In this document: positions 17,910 through 30,499 of the stretch, in pieces | Layout of the letters: every line of letters begins with the position of its first letter | How positions within the stretch are numbered: the stretch's first letter is position 1 | Assembly: GCF_902713425.1 (NCBI RefSeq) | Contig: NC_081198.1 | Location: 21,683,188-21,747,187 of the forward strand | From: Acipenser ruthenus | Taxonomy: Eukaryota > Chordata > Actinopteri > Acipenseriformes > Acipenseridae | Direction of reading: 5' to 3' | DNA length: 64,000 bases | Made by a program: the position numbers and the translations under genes | The notes under the pieces: generated by a model | Databases searched by the model: none | Seen by the model: the letters and a program-made list of their open reading frames with translations, nothing else | Told to the model about the DNA's origin: nothing

Positions 17910-19856
17910 CTATGATTGGGAGGTCGGGACACTCTTCCTACTCTTAGCTCTACGCTTGCTTCGAGGGGGCTTGGGCTTATTTGCAACTCCCATCACCCCT
18001 GAGAAGGTACTCACTGCTGCCTCGTCCAAGAAGGCACCATCTTTATATGCACAGTACGTGGAGTTGTTTGGGCTATTCAACTCCCCACAAGGTAAGTCTG
18101 GTGGAACTTGCTCAGGGCCCCTCGGAACGTGTGGGTCAGCTTTGTCCTGGGGGGGGGGTTATGACAGACAGCATTCTTTGGCTGTTACCGTCTGCTGAAT
18201 TGGAGCTGTTAGCAGACTTCTGGCTTACCGCGTCCAGGGGTATTCCCATGTCCTCCAGTGCTGTATCTAGGAGGACCTCTAGGGGGCCCCTGGTTTTGCC
18301 CATACAAGGGAGGGGGTCAAGGATGCTTTGAAGGGAGGCCCTTCGCTTGAAGAGGGTCATTGCTACCGAGGTACTGCTGGTCAGGGAAGGTGTTGACCCC
18401 GACCTCTCCCTCAGTGCATTAGTGAACACCTCTTCTGCGAGGTGTGCTAGGGTTTGTGCCAACGACTGGGAAGGCTGGCTGGGGATGCCCTGGCTGGCTG
18501 CTACCTGCCCACTAGACGGCAGTGTAGCCGTCCCACTCGCCTCCGTCTCTGCCTGCGAGGGCAAGACTGGGGACTTTGTGTGGACATTATCTGGTTTTGG
18601 ATCTATGGGGGCCACCTGCAACTTGCTGTCTTTGATCTTGATCTTCTTTCTTTTCCCCCCATCGTCTCTACCCTTTCTTTTCCCCACCCTCTGCTGGTTC
18701 TTCATTCCCTTCCCCTCCTTTTCACTCTCACTTTCACTGTCGCTTTCGCTTTCCTCCCCCACGGACTCAATCCTTATGGCGTCATAACGAGAGCCGAGGG
18801 GGAGTGCTGGCGCTGAGAGGGCCCTACTCAGGGGGGGCCGCTGCTGGGTCCGGGCTCCCTCCCTGCCTCGTGTTCTGTATCAGAGGAGCTACTGGAGGAG
18901 CTAGTGGAGTAGCTATTGTACTCTCTCTCTGGGCTGGGGGAAGGGGTCCTTGTAAAACGGGACATGTCTCGGGGGCGGGGGGGTGAGGGGGGTGCTGGTG
19001 ATGATGGTGGTGCTGGAGTCTGGGTTTTGGATACTGTTGGTGGTGATGTGGACTGATCTTTGTTATTTGTTCCCTCTTCCTGCTCAGGCCTAGGCTTGTT
19101 CGTATTTGCCTTGCTGGCTCTGGCCATGTTGGCATAGGAAGAGGGGCAGTCCTTAAACAGGTGCCCCTTCTTTCCACACAAATTGCACTGCCTCTCTTCT
19201 CTGCAGTGGCTGGTCTCGTGGGGGGCGCCGCAGTTCCTGCACTTGACTACAGTACATGCGGCCGCCAGGTGTCCTAATTCCCCACATTTCCTGCAGAGTT
19301 TTGGCATCCCATTATAGAATACCAGCCCTCTGTTGGGCCCTAACACTATGGAGTTTGGAATGTGGCGGACGCCTCCAATGCCCGATGGATCAACATTAAG
19401 GCGTACCAGCCACTTTCTGGCTCCTGTCCAAACCCCATCTTCGTCTGTAATTTTCCTCCCTTCTGATGACACCCTCCCATAGCGGTTAAGCCATGTTGTA
19501 ATATCATAGTCGCTAACAGCCTCATTGAAAAATTGGACAGTAACAACTTTCATTTCTCTGTCTGTCAGTGCATCCACACAAAATTCTTTGTATGGAGCGA
19601 GATATTTATTCTCCCCCCAAAAGGACCACATTTCTTGTAACTTTTGGGGGTTCCTAAAACTGACCTCAAACACTTCCTTAAGCCCTGGCAATTTCACCAA
19701 ACAATTCAAGTCAGAAGGGGAAAAACCCATACCCCTCTGAAGAATGGTCCGGCTGAACTCCAGTCTCGTCAGTCCTGGTTCCGTTTCATCTTGCTTGTTT
19801 CTTGTGAAGCGCACCGCATTGTGCCTCCTGGTTTCCTGGGTTGGCCGGAACGCCAT
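17910..19856 (-). pseudogene. LINE ORF1, copy C, frameshifted twice at G runs
   Basis: The first G run, which is short in A, B, D, E and F, has the in-frame length here, so the frame continues through SPPRPRDMSRFTRT. It is then lost at a G7 run (18831-18837; frame needs G8) and at G10 (18149-18158). Zinc knuckles are intact. Confidence 0.85.
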
Positions 19857-20592
19857 CCTTCAGCTGGCTCCTCCGATTGGGGTGGGAGAAGCCTCTGGAC
19901 GTCCGGGTTGTCTCTCTCTACGGAAAAGAGACAACGTAAGCAGCAAATCTGGGCAGTTGAAGGAACTATTACTTTAGTCCCTGAGGAGATGGTCGCCTCG
20001 CAAGAGGGACCCCCTCCCCAGGTGAACGGTGTCCTTCCCTGGCGGAGTAGGGGGCGCTGCTTGGCACCGAGACCACGTAGGAAGAATCGTGGCTGTGACG
20101 CCTCCTCGGGGTCCGGGGCCGCCCTCTGCTCCTCCCAGATGGCGCCCTCTGCTGGGCGCCTGCTGCTCTCTCGGTCTGGATCTCGATTACAATCAAGGGC
20201 TGGGGATGAGGTCGTCTAGGTCATCAAAGGGTCCTCAAAGGTCGTCTGGATGGTAGGTCCTCCTTCTCTCTAACTCCAGGAACGTCTGGAAAAGCCGGAA
20301 CCGCCTGAAAAAGAAAAAAACGGGAACCGCCTGAAAAAGAAAAAACTGCTCTCAACAGTCAACAAAATCTTGAAAGACCCTCGGCCTGGATTGGGCAAGC
20401 CAAAACCAGACTGAGCATTAGTCTTCCAAAAAGTTGCCGAGCTGAAGAAAGCCAGTCAAAAATAAAAAAAATTCTGTTCCTCCTCACCCGAACAAACCTC
20501 TCACAGACCCTCGGAGGGAGCGGGCAATGCCACTACCCTCTAAGCCTTAGTCTTAGAAAGATTTATTCGAACTGAAGAGAAGCCAGAGTATA

Positions 20593-21028
20593 TGGCTGGC
20601 TAAGAAGGACCTGGCATAGGGACATGTTACACCACACTTGTCTGGTTAGCTGCATGCTCCCAGGAAACAAACTGCTGCTGTCTACATCATCACCACATGT
20701 GAATAAAAAAAAGAAAGACAGCAAGAAAGAAAGAGAGAAAGAAAGAGAAAGAAAGAAAGAGAGAAAGAAAAAAAAAAGAAGTAAAACGTTGGGAAAACTT
20801 GCATCAACACTGGCACTCTCCCTCCAGCAGGGGTAGACAAAATGCTCACAGGAGAGATCCAGATCTGACTTTGACCAACGTTAGAGAAATGTGTGCACCG
20901 TTCCCAGAGGTACTGCAATACCGGGCCGATGCGTGGAGTGGACGGAGCAAGCCCCTGTTCCATCTCCCGATTCCAAAAATCAATTTAATATATGGTCCAA
21001 TGATAGGGGACGTATCAGATATTAATAC
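20593..21028 (-). repeat. Minimal U2 array remnant between LINE C and LINE D
   Basis: Only 436 bp separate the two LINEs: upstream U2 spacer, one microsatellite (about 20704-20781) and a truncated U2. No intact U2 gene is present. The variant AAAACGTTGGG near 20783-20793 is shared with the H/I segment at 58672. Confidence 0.9.
20891..21028 (-). pseudogene. U2 remnant with 15-nt loss and point changes, LINE D junction
   Basis: U2 36-38 plus 54-188. Two G's of stem IIb (79-80) are replaced by TT, and further single changes occur near the 3' end (20890, 20906). The stem IIb change is shared with the full-length gene at 36914-37101. Confidence 0.9.
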
Positions 21029-21674
21029 TCTTTTATTGAGATTTTACATTTTTTTACATTTACACCCATTCGTTTTTTCATTCATTTTACATTTCTTTTA
21101 AAGATGACATTCATGCATACAGACATACATTTTGTTTTAAAAGCATTTAAAACACATTTAAAAACACCAAGACAATTGTGCTTTGTACATGGTTAAAACA
21201 GACACAGATTAAAATCAACATGAAAAAAACCTGTGCTGTTTTAAAAGTGACTGGAAAAAAAGAACCATCTATAAAAAACCAGTGCTTGTGAGGGCCGGGG
21301 AGTGCTCTCTAAAAGCTCAAAAGTGAACATAAAACTATATTACTAAAACAGGGACAGGGGAAAAGGGACAGTGTGTGGAACAGTGAGTTAAAATTCTAAA
21401 ATTTTAAAACACTTAAAATGTAACTTTTAATAGTTTACATTAAAAATCTTAAAGATACATAAAACAAAACAAAACAAAATCAAATAAAACATTCAACATA
21501 AATCAAATAAAAGTCCATAAAACTGAAACAAAAAGACTACATAAAACCAGGGCACCGTTCAAAAACGGTCATGCCAGCTAAAAAGGGCGGAATGCTGGCA
21601 TGACAAAATAAATAAAAGGCTTAGCGGTGCCCCGTAGTCCCGCTCCTAGGAGCTAGCGGTTCCAGTTTTTTCCT

Positions 21675-24600
21675 TTATTCCATCTTCACGTCCTGAAGTC
21701 CGGCGATCCTCCACTCCGCGCAGGCCTTGTCCTTCCCGAGGGTCCGGATGTCCAGAATTACAAAGTCCTTGATAAGAGTTTGTGCCCTTCTGGTCGTGGT
21801 GATAGTGTCTAGCTCCTGCTTGTGATAGACACAGACGTTACGGCCTTCCCACAGGATCTGCTTGACAACATTGATGACACGCCAAACGCACTTAGCTGTG
21901 CTGGTATCGATTCCTCCCGCAGGCCCATAGAGCACAGTCTCAGCGGTCATCTTGGCCGTGTCAGCAAACCTGTTTAGGAAGACAGAGACAGAGAGCCAGA
22001 CACTGCCAGCCACATCACACTCCCAGAAGATATGGGCTGGTGTTTCTCTCTTGCGGCACTTTGCATAGGGGCATGTTTCTACTTGGGCTAGTCCCCTCCT
22101 GAACATGAACGCTCGAGTGGGGAGTGCACTGTGGACGGTGTTCCATGCTATATCCTTCTGGACATTACTGAGGCAGCTGTGAGACACATTCTCCCAGATT
22201 TTTTGGCTTTGGGTGAGGGAGAAAGTAGCTACTTTTTCAATTTCCTGGGAACCGGCAAGATATTTAGTTACAGCCTTGTATTCCCAGGAGGCCAATTTTG
22301 CTTTATCTAAGCCCAATTTATATATAGTGTCCCTTAAGGTTCTATAATACAATGGGGGGTCCCAGGAGTACGGCACGGTGTTATCAATAGTGCAGAGGCC
22401 CAAGGCCCTGAGACAGGTGGCAAAATAGAAACGATTCATGTAACATACCTTCCTGTCCAGGGCCTGGATGTTCTTGATAGTTTGCGTGAGCCCCTGCACT
22501 CGGGTGAGCTGCACAACGTCCGGGACCCCCTTACCTCCCTTCTTGTCGGCTTTACTCAGGGTGGCTCGCTTTACCCTCTCCATCTTGCTGCCCCAGATAA
22601 AGCGGTGGATAATGCGGTCCACCACTTTTTTGGTGGTCCTGTCTGGGGGAAAGATTTTTCCTACATAAGAGAGGATGGGGAACAGTATAGACTTGGTTAT
22701 TAATACTCTACCCGTCATTGTTAAGGATCTTGTGCTCCATCCGCCAATCTTTTTACGGACCTGGTTAATGGCCGCCGTCCAGCTCTGGGCCCCCGAGCTA
22801 TTGTTCTCGAAAATGAGGCCCAGAATCTTGATTTTGTCCTTTTTGACAGGGTACATGTCCGACAGTTCCCTATCTACCTGCCAATTTTTAGACACGTAGA
22901 CTTCGCTCTTGGACTTATTAATCACTGCCCCGGTCGCCGTGCAGTACTTCTCAAGGATATTACTAATCCGAGGTACCGACGATGTGTTGGTGCAAATGAG
23001 TGACACATCGTCCATATATGCTGTTGTTTTGACCTGGACCCCGTTGGATCCAGGCAGCTGGAAACCAGTTATATTGGTATCCCTACGAATTGCCTGCAGG
23101 AGGGGTTCAATGCACACGACATATAGCAGTGGGGATAGTGGGCAACCCTGTCTGACCCCTGACTGGATAGATATTTTACCAGTCAGGTGCCTGTTCACCA
23201 AGACTCGGGTACTAATGTTTGTATATATGGTTTTAACCCACTCCCTAAGTCCAGGAGCGAATTTCATCTGGTCCATCACTTTGTACATATATTCATGGCT
23301 TACCCTATCGAACGCCTTCTCCTGGTCAAGGTTGAACAGGCAGAGGGGATGGTTCCGTTCTCTAGAATAAGCCAGAATGTCCCTTGTTAACATTAAAATA
23401 TCCGTGATGGACCTCCCTGGGACGCCACAAGCCTGGTCGGGGCCAATGACCAAAGGGAGGTGTACTTGTAGCCGGAGCATCAGAGCTTTGGCTAGTATCT
23501 TGTAATCCACGCAAAGGAGGCTGATTGGGCGCCAATTCCGTAGATCTTTAACTTCCCCTTTCTTATGAAGGAGAGTAATTACACTCTCCCGCATAGAAGG
23601 GCCCAACCGCTTCTCCCTGTAGACCGCTCTGTAGACCTCCGCTAAATGGACTTTTAGCATGTCCCAAAAAAGATGGTAATACTCACCCGGGATGCCATCT
23701 GGACCTGGCGTCTTACCGGTGTTCATGGTCTTAACCGCCTGGGTGAGCTCCTCCAGCGTGAGTTCTGGGTCCTTCTCCTCCTCCTCGTCGTCCCGCACTG
23801 AGTCAGGCTCCAACTGGCTCAGGAACCACTCTATCAGGGTGTCATCTGTAGCTTTGATGTTATATAGGTCCCTATAGAAGTTCTCTACCACTTTTTTCAC
23901 TCCCTCACTATCCTCTACTATCCTCCCCCTGCTGTCGAGCATGGAGGACATCAAGTGCCGCTTCTCCCTCGTTTTCTGGAAGAAGAAGCGAGTACACTTT
24001 TCGTCTTCCTCCATTTTTTGCACTTTTGCATTGTGCATGACCTTTCGTTGTTCCTCCCTACAAAGCACTGAAAGATCTAGCTTGGTCTGGGCTATCTCGT
24101 CGCTTACAGGGAACCCCCGAAGCTGAAGCAGGCTCAGATGCTGGAGGGCAGCATTCAGGTGTTTATATTTGGCCCTCCTTTCTTTTGCTTTCCTCTTGCC
24201 TGCTGCTATGAAATAACCCTTAGTTCTGATTTTGACCATCTCCCACCACTCTATAGGGGAGTTGAATAGGTCACGCAAAGTGGTCCACTCAACAAGCCTG
24301 CTCTTATAGGCTGCAGCTATGGAGGGGTCATCGAGTAAGGAGGTGTTTAATTTCCAAACCCCTGACCCCATCTGGGAGGTCTGAGGGACCTGCAATGTTA
24401 CCTGCAGGAGCCTATGGTCAGAGAAGAAGACGGCCTGGGTGTCTACTGCCGTCTTCGTAAGGGAGCTGGTATGCAGGACGAGATCTATACGGGAGAAGGA
24501 GGTCCCAGATGAGCTCACCCAGGTAAAGGGAGGCACCAGGTCCTTACCTGCATCACACAGGGAGAAATCAGATATTACGGAGGACAAAACTCTACTAGAG

Positions 24601-25118
24601 CGGTTGTTGCGTGGCCTGCTCCGGTCTACGTCCCTCAGAGCACAATTGAAGTCACCTGACACGATGACGGGTACGTTCCTCAGCAGGAGTGGACGCAGCT
24701 GTGGAAAAAATTGAACTCTTTTGTTTTGGTTAGTGGGTGCGTAGACATTGACCAGTCTGAGGGGAGTGTTGTTGTATGTCACATCCACGCTCAGAATTCT
24801 ACCAGGTTCTACCTCCCTGCTGCTGCGGGAGGTAATAAATGGGTTTTTAAACAGGATACCTACTCCGTCGGCTCTGGCTATGTTGGAGCCCGACCAGAAG
24901 GAGTCCCCCAGGGTCCAACTCTCCTTCAGGTCCCTATAATCAGGGCTCGACGAAATACCACACTCCTGCAGAAAGATGAGATCTGCTTTCAAGTTAGCTA
25001 GATAGTTTAGTACATCAAATCTTTTTTGTGTCTCCCTGATGCTCCTGACATTAACAGACACACATATCAGGGCCATCAGGGTAGCTAACAAGAAAAGGAG
25101 TCGCTGCGTCCACCCCAT
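21675..25118 (-). CDS. LINE ORF2: APE endonuclease-reverse transcriptase, copy D
   Basis: Open, 1147 aa, with all nuclease and RT catalytic residues present. E133K, G147R and D172N are shared with copy A; G147R and E133K flank the SGDF strand and may weaken the nuclease. K1020 and D1071 are the common forms. Confidence 0.95.
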   Translation of the reverse strand: MGWTQRLLFLLATLMALICVSVNVRSIRETQKRFDVLNYLANLKADLIFLQECGISSSPDYRDLKESWTLGDSFWSGSNIARADGVGILFKNPFITSRSSREVEPGRILSVDVTYNNTPLRLVNVYAPTNQNKRVQFFPQLRPLLLRNVPVIVSGDFNCALRDVDRSRPRNNRSSRVLSSVISDFSLCDAGKDLVPPFTWVSSSGTSFSRIDLVLHTSSLTKTAVDTQAVFFSDHRLLQVTLQVPQTSQMGSGVWKLNTSLLDDPSIAAAYKSRLVEWTTLRDLFNSPIEWWEMVKIRTKGYFIAAGKRKAKERRAKYKHLNAALQHLSLLQLRGFPVSDEIAQTKLDLSVLCREEQRKVMHNAKVQKMEEDEKCTRFFFQKTREKRHLMSSMLDSRGRIVEDSEGVKKVVENFYRDLYNIKATDDTLIEWFLSQLEPDSVRDDEEEEKDPELTLEELTQAVKTMNTGKTPGPDGIPGEYYHLFWDMLKVHLAEVYRAVYREKRLGPSMRESVITLLHKKGEVKDLRNWRPISLLCVDYKILAKALMLRLQVHLPLVIGPDQACGVPGRSITDILMLTRDILAYSRERNHPLCLFNLDQEKAFDRVSHEYMYKVMDQMKFAPGLREWVKTIYTNISTRVLVNRHLTGKISIQSGVRQGCPLSPLLYVVCIEPLLQAIRRDTNITGFQLPGSNGVQVKTTAYMDDVSLICTNTSSVPRISNILEKYCTATGAVINKSKSEVYVSKNWQVDRELSDMYPVKKDKIKILGLIFENNSSGAQSWTAAINQVRKKIGGWSTRSLTMTGRVLITKSILFPILSYVGKIFPPDRTTKKVVDRIIHRFIWGSKMERVKRATLSKADKKGGKGVPDVVQLTRVQGLTQTIKNIQALDRKVCYMNRFYFATCLRALGLCTIDNTVPYSWDPPLYYRTLRDTIYKLGLDKAKLASWEYKAVTKYLAGSQEIEKVATFSLTQSQKIWENVSHSCLSNVQKDIAWNTVHSALPTRAFMFRRGLAQVETCPYAKCRKRETPAHIFWECDVAGSVWLSVSVFLNRFADTAKMTAETVLYGPAGGIDTSTAKCVWRVINVVKQILWEGRNVCVYHKQELDTITTTRRAQTLIKDFVILDIRTLGKDKACAEWRIAGLQDVKME

Positions 25119-25123
25119 AGCGA

Positions 25124-27068
25124 CTATGATTGGGAGGTCGGGACACTCTTCCTACTCTTAGCTCTACGCTTGCTTCGAGGGGGCTTGGGCTTATTTGCAA
25201 CTCCCATCACCCCTGAGAAGGTACTCACTGCTGCCTCGTCCAAGAAGGCACCGTCTTTATATGCACAGTACGTGGAGTTGTTGGGGCTATTCAACTCCCC
25301 ACAAGGTAAGTCTGGTGGAACTTGCTCAGGGCCCCTCGGAACGTGTGGGTCAGCTTTGTCCTGGGGGGGGGGTTATGACAGACAGCATTCTTTGGCTGTT
25401 ACCGTCTGTTGAATTGGAGCTGTTAGCAGACTTCTGGTTTACCGTGTCCAGGGGTATTCCCATGTCCTCCATTGCTGTATCTAGGAGGACCTCTAGGGGG
25501 CCCCTGGTTTTGCCCATACAAGGGAGGGGGTCAAGGATGCTTTGAAGGGAGGCCCTTCGCTTGAAGAGGGTCATTGCTACAGAGGTACTGCTGGTCAGGG
25601 AAGGTGTTGACCCCGACCTCTCCCTCGGTGCATTAGTGAACACCTCTTCTGCGAGGTGTGCTAGGGTTTGTGCCAACGACTGGGAAGGCTGGCTGGGGAT
25701 GCCCTGGCTGGCTGCTACCTGCCCACTAGGTGGCAGTGTAGCCGTCCCACTCGCCTCCGTCTCTGCCTGCGAGGGCAAGACTGGGGACTTTGTGTGGACA
25801 TTAGCTGGTTTTGGATCTATGGGGGCCACCTGCAACTTGCTGTCTTTGATCCTGATCTTCTTTCTTTCCCCCCTCGTCTCTACCCTTTCTTTTCCCCACC
25901 CTCTGCTGGTTCTTCACTCCCTTCCCCTCCTTCTCACTCTCACTTTCACTGTCGCTTTTGCTTTCCTCCCCCACGGACTCAATCCTTATGGCGTCATAAC
26001 GAGAGCCGAGGGGGAGTGCTGGCGCTGAGAGGGCCCTACTCAGGGGGGGGCCGCTGCTGGGTCCGGGCTCCCTCCCTGACTCGTGTTCTGCATCAGAGGA
26101 GCTACTGGAGGAGCTAGTGGAGTGGCTGTTGTACTCTCTCTCTGGGCTGGGGGAAGGGGTCCTCGTAAAACGGGACATGTCTCGGGGGCGGGGGGGTGAG
26201 GGGGTGCTGGTGATGATGGTGGTGCTGGAGTCTGGGTCTTGGATACTGTTGGTGGTGATGTGGACTGATCTTTGTTACTTGCTCCCTCTTCCTGCTCAGG
26301 CCTAGGCTTGTTCATGTTTGCCTTGCTGGCTCTGGCCATGTTGGCATAGGAAGAGGGGCAGTCCTTAAACAGGTGCCCCTTCTTTCCACACAAATTGCAC
26401 TGCCTCTCTTCTCTGCAGTGGCTGGTCTCGTGGGGGGCGCCGCAGTTCCTGCACTTGACTACAGTACACGCGGCCGCCAGGTGTCCTAATTCCCCACATT
26501 TCCTGCAGAGTTTTGGCATCCCATTATAGAATACCAGCCCTCTGTTGGGCCCTAACACTATGGAGTTTGGAATGTGGCGGACGCCTCCAATGCCCGATGG
26601 ATCAACATTAAGGCGTACCAGCCACTTTCTGGCTCCTGTCCAAACCCCATCTTCATCTGTAATTTTCCTCCCTTCTGATGACACCCTCCCATAGCGGTTA
26701 AGCCATGTTGTAATATCATAGTCGCTAACAGCCTCATTGAAAAATTGGACAGTAACAACTTTCATTTCTCTGTCTGTCAGTGCATCCACACAAAATTCTT
26801 TGTATGGAGCGAGATATTTATTCTCCCCCCAAAAGGACCACATTTCTTGTAACTTTTGGGGGTTCCTAAAACTGACCTCAAACACTTCCTTAAGCCCTGG
26901 CAATTTCACCAAACAATTCAAGTCAGAAGGGGAAAAACCCATACCCCTCTGAAGAATGGTCCGGCTGAACTCCAGTCTCGTCAGTCCTGGTTCCGTTTCA
27001 TCTTGCTTGTTTCTTGTGAAGCGCACCGCATTGTGCCTCCTGGTTTCCTGGGTTGGCCGGAACGCCAT
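25124..27068 (-). pseudogene. LINE ORF1, copy D, three frameshifts (same as A)
   Basis: Identical pattern to copy A: short G5 run at 26200-26204, a T/C run near 25863-25874 short by 2 nt, and G10 at 25363-25372. The shared damage confirms that A and D are duplicates rather than separate decay events. Confidence 0.85.
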
Positions 27069-28101
27069 CCTTCAGCTGGCTCCTCCGATTGGGGTGGGAG
27101 AAGCCTCTGGACATCCGGGTTGTCTCTCTCTACGGAAAAGAGACAACGTAAGCAGCAAATCTGGGCAGTTGAAGGAACTATTACTTTAGTCCCTGAGGAG
27201 ATGGTCGCCTCGCAAGAGGGACCCCCTCCCCAGGTGAACGGTGTCCTTCCCTGGCGGAGTAGGGGGCGCTGCTTGGCACCGAGACCACGTAGGAAGAATC
27301 GTGGCTGTGACGCCTCCTCGGGGTCCGGGGCCGCCCTCTGCTCCTCCCAGATGGCGCCCTCTGCTGGGCACCTGCTGCTCTCTCGGTCTGGATCTCGATT
27401 ACAATCAAGGGCTGGGGATGAGGTCGTCTAGGTCATCAAAGGGTCCTCAAAGGTCGTCTGGATGGTAGGTCCTCCTTCTCTCTAACTCCAGGAACGTCTG
27501 GAAAAGCCGGAACCGCCTGAAAAAGAAAAAAACGGGAACCGCCTGAAAAAGAAAAAACTGCTCTCAACAGTCAACAAAATCTTGAAAGACCCTCGGCCTG
27601 GATTGGGCAAGCCAAAACCAGACTGAGCATTAGTCTTCCAAAAAGTTGCCGAGCTGAAGAAAGCCAGTCAAAAATAAAAAAAATTCTGTTCCTCCTCACC
27701 CGAACAAACCTCTCACAGACCCTCGGAGGGAGCGGGCAATGCCACTACCCTCTAAACCTTAGTCTTAGAAAGATTTATTCGAACTGAAGAGAAGCCAGAG
27801 TATATGGCTGGCTAAGAAGGACCTGGCATAGGGACATGTTCCACCACACTTGTCTGGTTAGCTGCATGCTCCCAGGAAACAAACTGCTGCTGTCTACATC
27901 ATCACCACATGTGAATAAAAGAAAGAAAGACAGCAAGAAAGAAAGAGAGAAAGAAAGAGAAAGAAAGAAAGAGAGAAAGAAAAAAAAAGAAGTAAAACGG
28001 CGGGAAATCTTGCATCAACACTGGCACTCTCCCTCCAGCAGGGGTAGACAAAATGCTCACAGGAGAGATCCAGATCTGACTTTGACCAACGTTAGAGAAA
28101 G

Positions 28102-28289
28102 GTGTGCACCGTTCCCGGAGGTACTGCAATACCGGGCCGATGCGTGGAGTGGACGGAGCAAGCCCCTGTTCCATCTCCCGATTCCAAAAATCAATTTAAT
28201 ATATGGTCCCCTGATAGGGGACGTATCAGATATTAAACTGATAAGAACAGATACTACACTTGATCTTAGCCAAAAGGCCGAGAAGCGAT
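28102..28289 (-). ncRNA. RNU2: U2 spliceosomal snRNA
   Basis: Intact 188-nt U2, partner of 4077-4264 in the duplication. PSE-like element at 28339-28354. Confidence 0.95.
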
Positions 28290-28892
28290 GGCGACTTGGC
28301 CCTTGCCCGGGGCCCCCCAGCCCGGACAGCACAGGGGGATTCAAAGGTGGGTGCAAAATTCCAAGCACAAGCAGACCCCCAAAAAACGGGCTGCTGCTTC
28401 CAGAGGGGAAATGTGCAATTTAAGCAGGAGGAAACAAAACAAAGCAAAAACACACACATAACACCAAAAACAAAACATAAACTGGCGGAGTGCGTCTTAC
28501 AAATAGTCATGCCAAGCTGCTATGCTGTGCAAGGTGCCTTGGGTAACTACAACTGTGCCTCGCTGGCTGGCTGGCTTGCTAAGAAGGTCCTGGCATAGGG
28601 ACATGTTCCACCACACTTGTCTGGTTAGCTGCATGCTCCCAGGAAACAACCTGCTGCTGTCTACATCATCACCACATGTGAATAAAAGAAAGAAAGACAG
28701 CAAGAAAGAAAGAGAGAAAGAAAGAGAGAAAGAGAGAAAGAAAGAGAGAAAGAAAGAAAGAGAGAAAGAAGAAAAAAAAGAAGTAAAACGGCGGGAAAAC
28801 TTGCATCAACACTGGCACTCTCCCTCCAGCAGGGGTAGACAAAATGCTCACAGGAGAGATCCAGATCTGACTTTGACCAACGTTAGAGAAAG

Positions 28893-29080
28893 GTGTGCAC
28901 CGTTCCCGGAGGTACTGCAATACCGGGCCGATGCGTGGAGTGGACGGAGCAAGCCCCTGTTCCATCTCCCGATTCCAAAAATCAATTTAATATATGGTCC
29001 CCTGATAGGGGACGTATCAGATATTAAACTGATAAGAACAGATACTACACTTGATCTTAGCCAAAAGGCCGAGAAGCGAT
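28893..29080 (-). ncRNA. RNU2: U2 spliceosomal snRNA
   Basis: Intact 188-nt U2, partner of 4868-5055. Its upstream region shares the private TGTACAATTT variant (near 29205) with the copy at 5180. Confidence 0.95.
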
Positions 29081-29682
29081 GGCGACTTGGCCCTTGCCCG
29101 GGGCCCCCCAGCCCGGACGGCACAGGGGGATTCAAAGGTGGGTGCAAAATTCCAAGCACAAGCAGACCCCCAAAAAACGGGCTGCTGCTTCCAGAGGGGA
29201 AATGTACAATTTAAGCAGGAGGAAACAAAACAAAGCAAAAACACACACATAACACCAAAAACAAAACATAAACTGGCGGAGTGCGTCTTACAAATAGTCA
29301 TGCCAAGCTGCTATGCTGTGCAAGGTGCCTTGGGTAACTACAACTGTGCCTCGCTGGCTGGCTGGCTTGCTAAGAAGGTCCTGGCATAGGGACATGTTCC
29401 ACCACACTTGTCTGGTTAGCTGCATGCTCCCAGGAAACAACCTGCTGCTGTCTACATCATCACCACATGTGAATAAAAGAAAGAAAGACAGCAAGAAAGA
29501 AAGAGAGAAAGAAAGAGAGAAAGAGAGAAAGAAAGAGAGAAAGAAAGAAAGAGAGAAAGAAAAAAAAAAGAAGTAAAACGGCGGGAAAACTTGCATCAAC
29601 ACTGGCACTCTCCCTCCAGCAGGGGTAGACAAAATGCTCACAGGAGAGATCCAGATCTGACTTTGACCAACGTTAGAGAAAG

Positions 29683-29835
29683 GTGTGCACCGTTCCCGGA
29701 GGTACTGCAATACCGGGCCGATGCGTGGAGTGGACAGAGCAAGCCCCTGTTCCATCTCCCGATTCCAAAAATCAATTTAATATATGGTCCCCTGATAGGG
29801 GACGTATCAGATATTAAACTGATAAGAACAGATAC
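29683..29835 (-). pseudogene. U2 remnant (positions 36-188) cut by LINE E
   Basis: Same as 5658-5810: U2 resumes at position 36 against a GA-rich LINE tail. Confidence 0.92.
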
Positions 29836-30499
29836 GAGAAAGAGAGAAAGAAAGAGAGAAAGAGATTTTACATTTTTTACATTTACACCCATTCGTTTTT
29901 TTCATTCATTTTACATTTCTTTTAAAGATGACATTCATGCATACAGACATACATTTTGTTTTAAAAGCATTTAAAATACATTTAAAAACACCAAGACAAT
30001 TGTGCTTTGTACATGGTTAAAACATACACAGATTAAAATCAACATGAAAAAAACCTGTGCTGCTTTAAAAGTGACTGGAAAAAAAGAACCATCTATAAAA
30101 AACCAGTGTTTGTGAGGGCCGGGGAGTGCTCTCTAAAAAAGTTCAAAAGTGAACATAAAACTAGATCTAAAACAGGGACAGGGGAAAAGGGACAGTGTAT
30201 AGAACAGTGAGTTAAAATTCTAAAATTTTAAAACACTTAAAATGTAACTTTTAATAGTTTACATTAAAAATCTTAAAGATACATAAAACAAAACAAAACA
30301 AAATCAAATAAAACATTCAACGTAAATCAAATAAAAGTCCATAAAACTGAAACAAAAAGACTACATAAAACCAGGGCACCGTTGAAAAAACGGTCATGCC
30401 AGCTAAAAAGGGCGGAATGCTGGCATGACAAAATAAATAAAAGGCTTAGCGGTGCCCCGTAGTCCCGCTCCTAGGAGCTAGCGGTTCCAGTTTTTTCCT

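Larger units (their letters stand above)
13829..20592 (-). mobile_element. U2-targeted Tx1-clade LINE, copy C, full length
   Basis: 5' end at 20591 and 3' end at 13829, with the AATAAAAGA-type terminus. It belongs with H and I to a sub-lineage (ORF2 D1071T; C and H also share ORF1 TNNKDQ and SYSTSS variants). The 3' UTR has an indel pattern near 14281-14298 shared with copy I. Confidence 0.9.
21029..27804 (-). mobile_element. U2-targeted Tx1-clade LINE, copy D, full length
   Basis: 5' end at 27803 and 3' end at 21029. Its upper part (24026 onward) is the 24-kb partner of copy A. The leader, hairpins and 26-bp duplication are as in A. Confidence 0.9.
27805..29835 (-). repeat. U2 array segment between LINE D and LINE E
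   Basis: The 24,025-bp partner of 3780-5810, with the same two intact U2 genes, remnant and microsatellite lengths (about 27917-27991, 28684-28782, 29474-29573). Confidence 0.9.
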
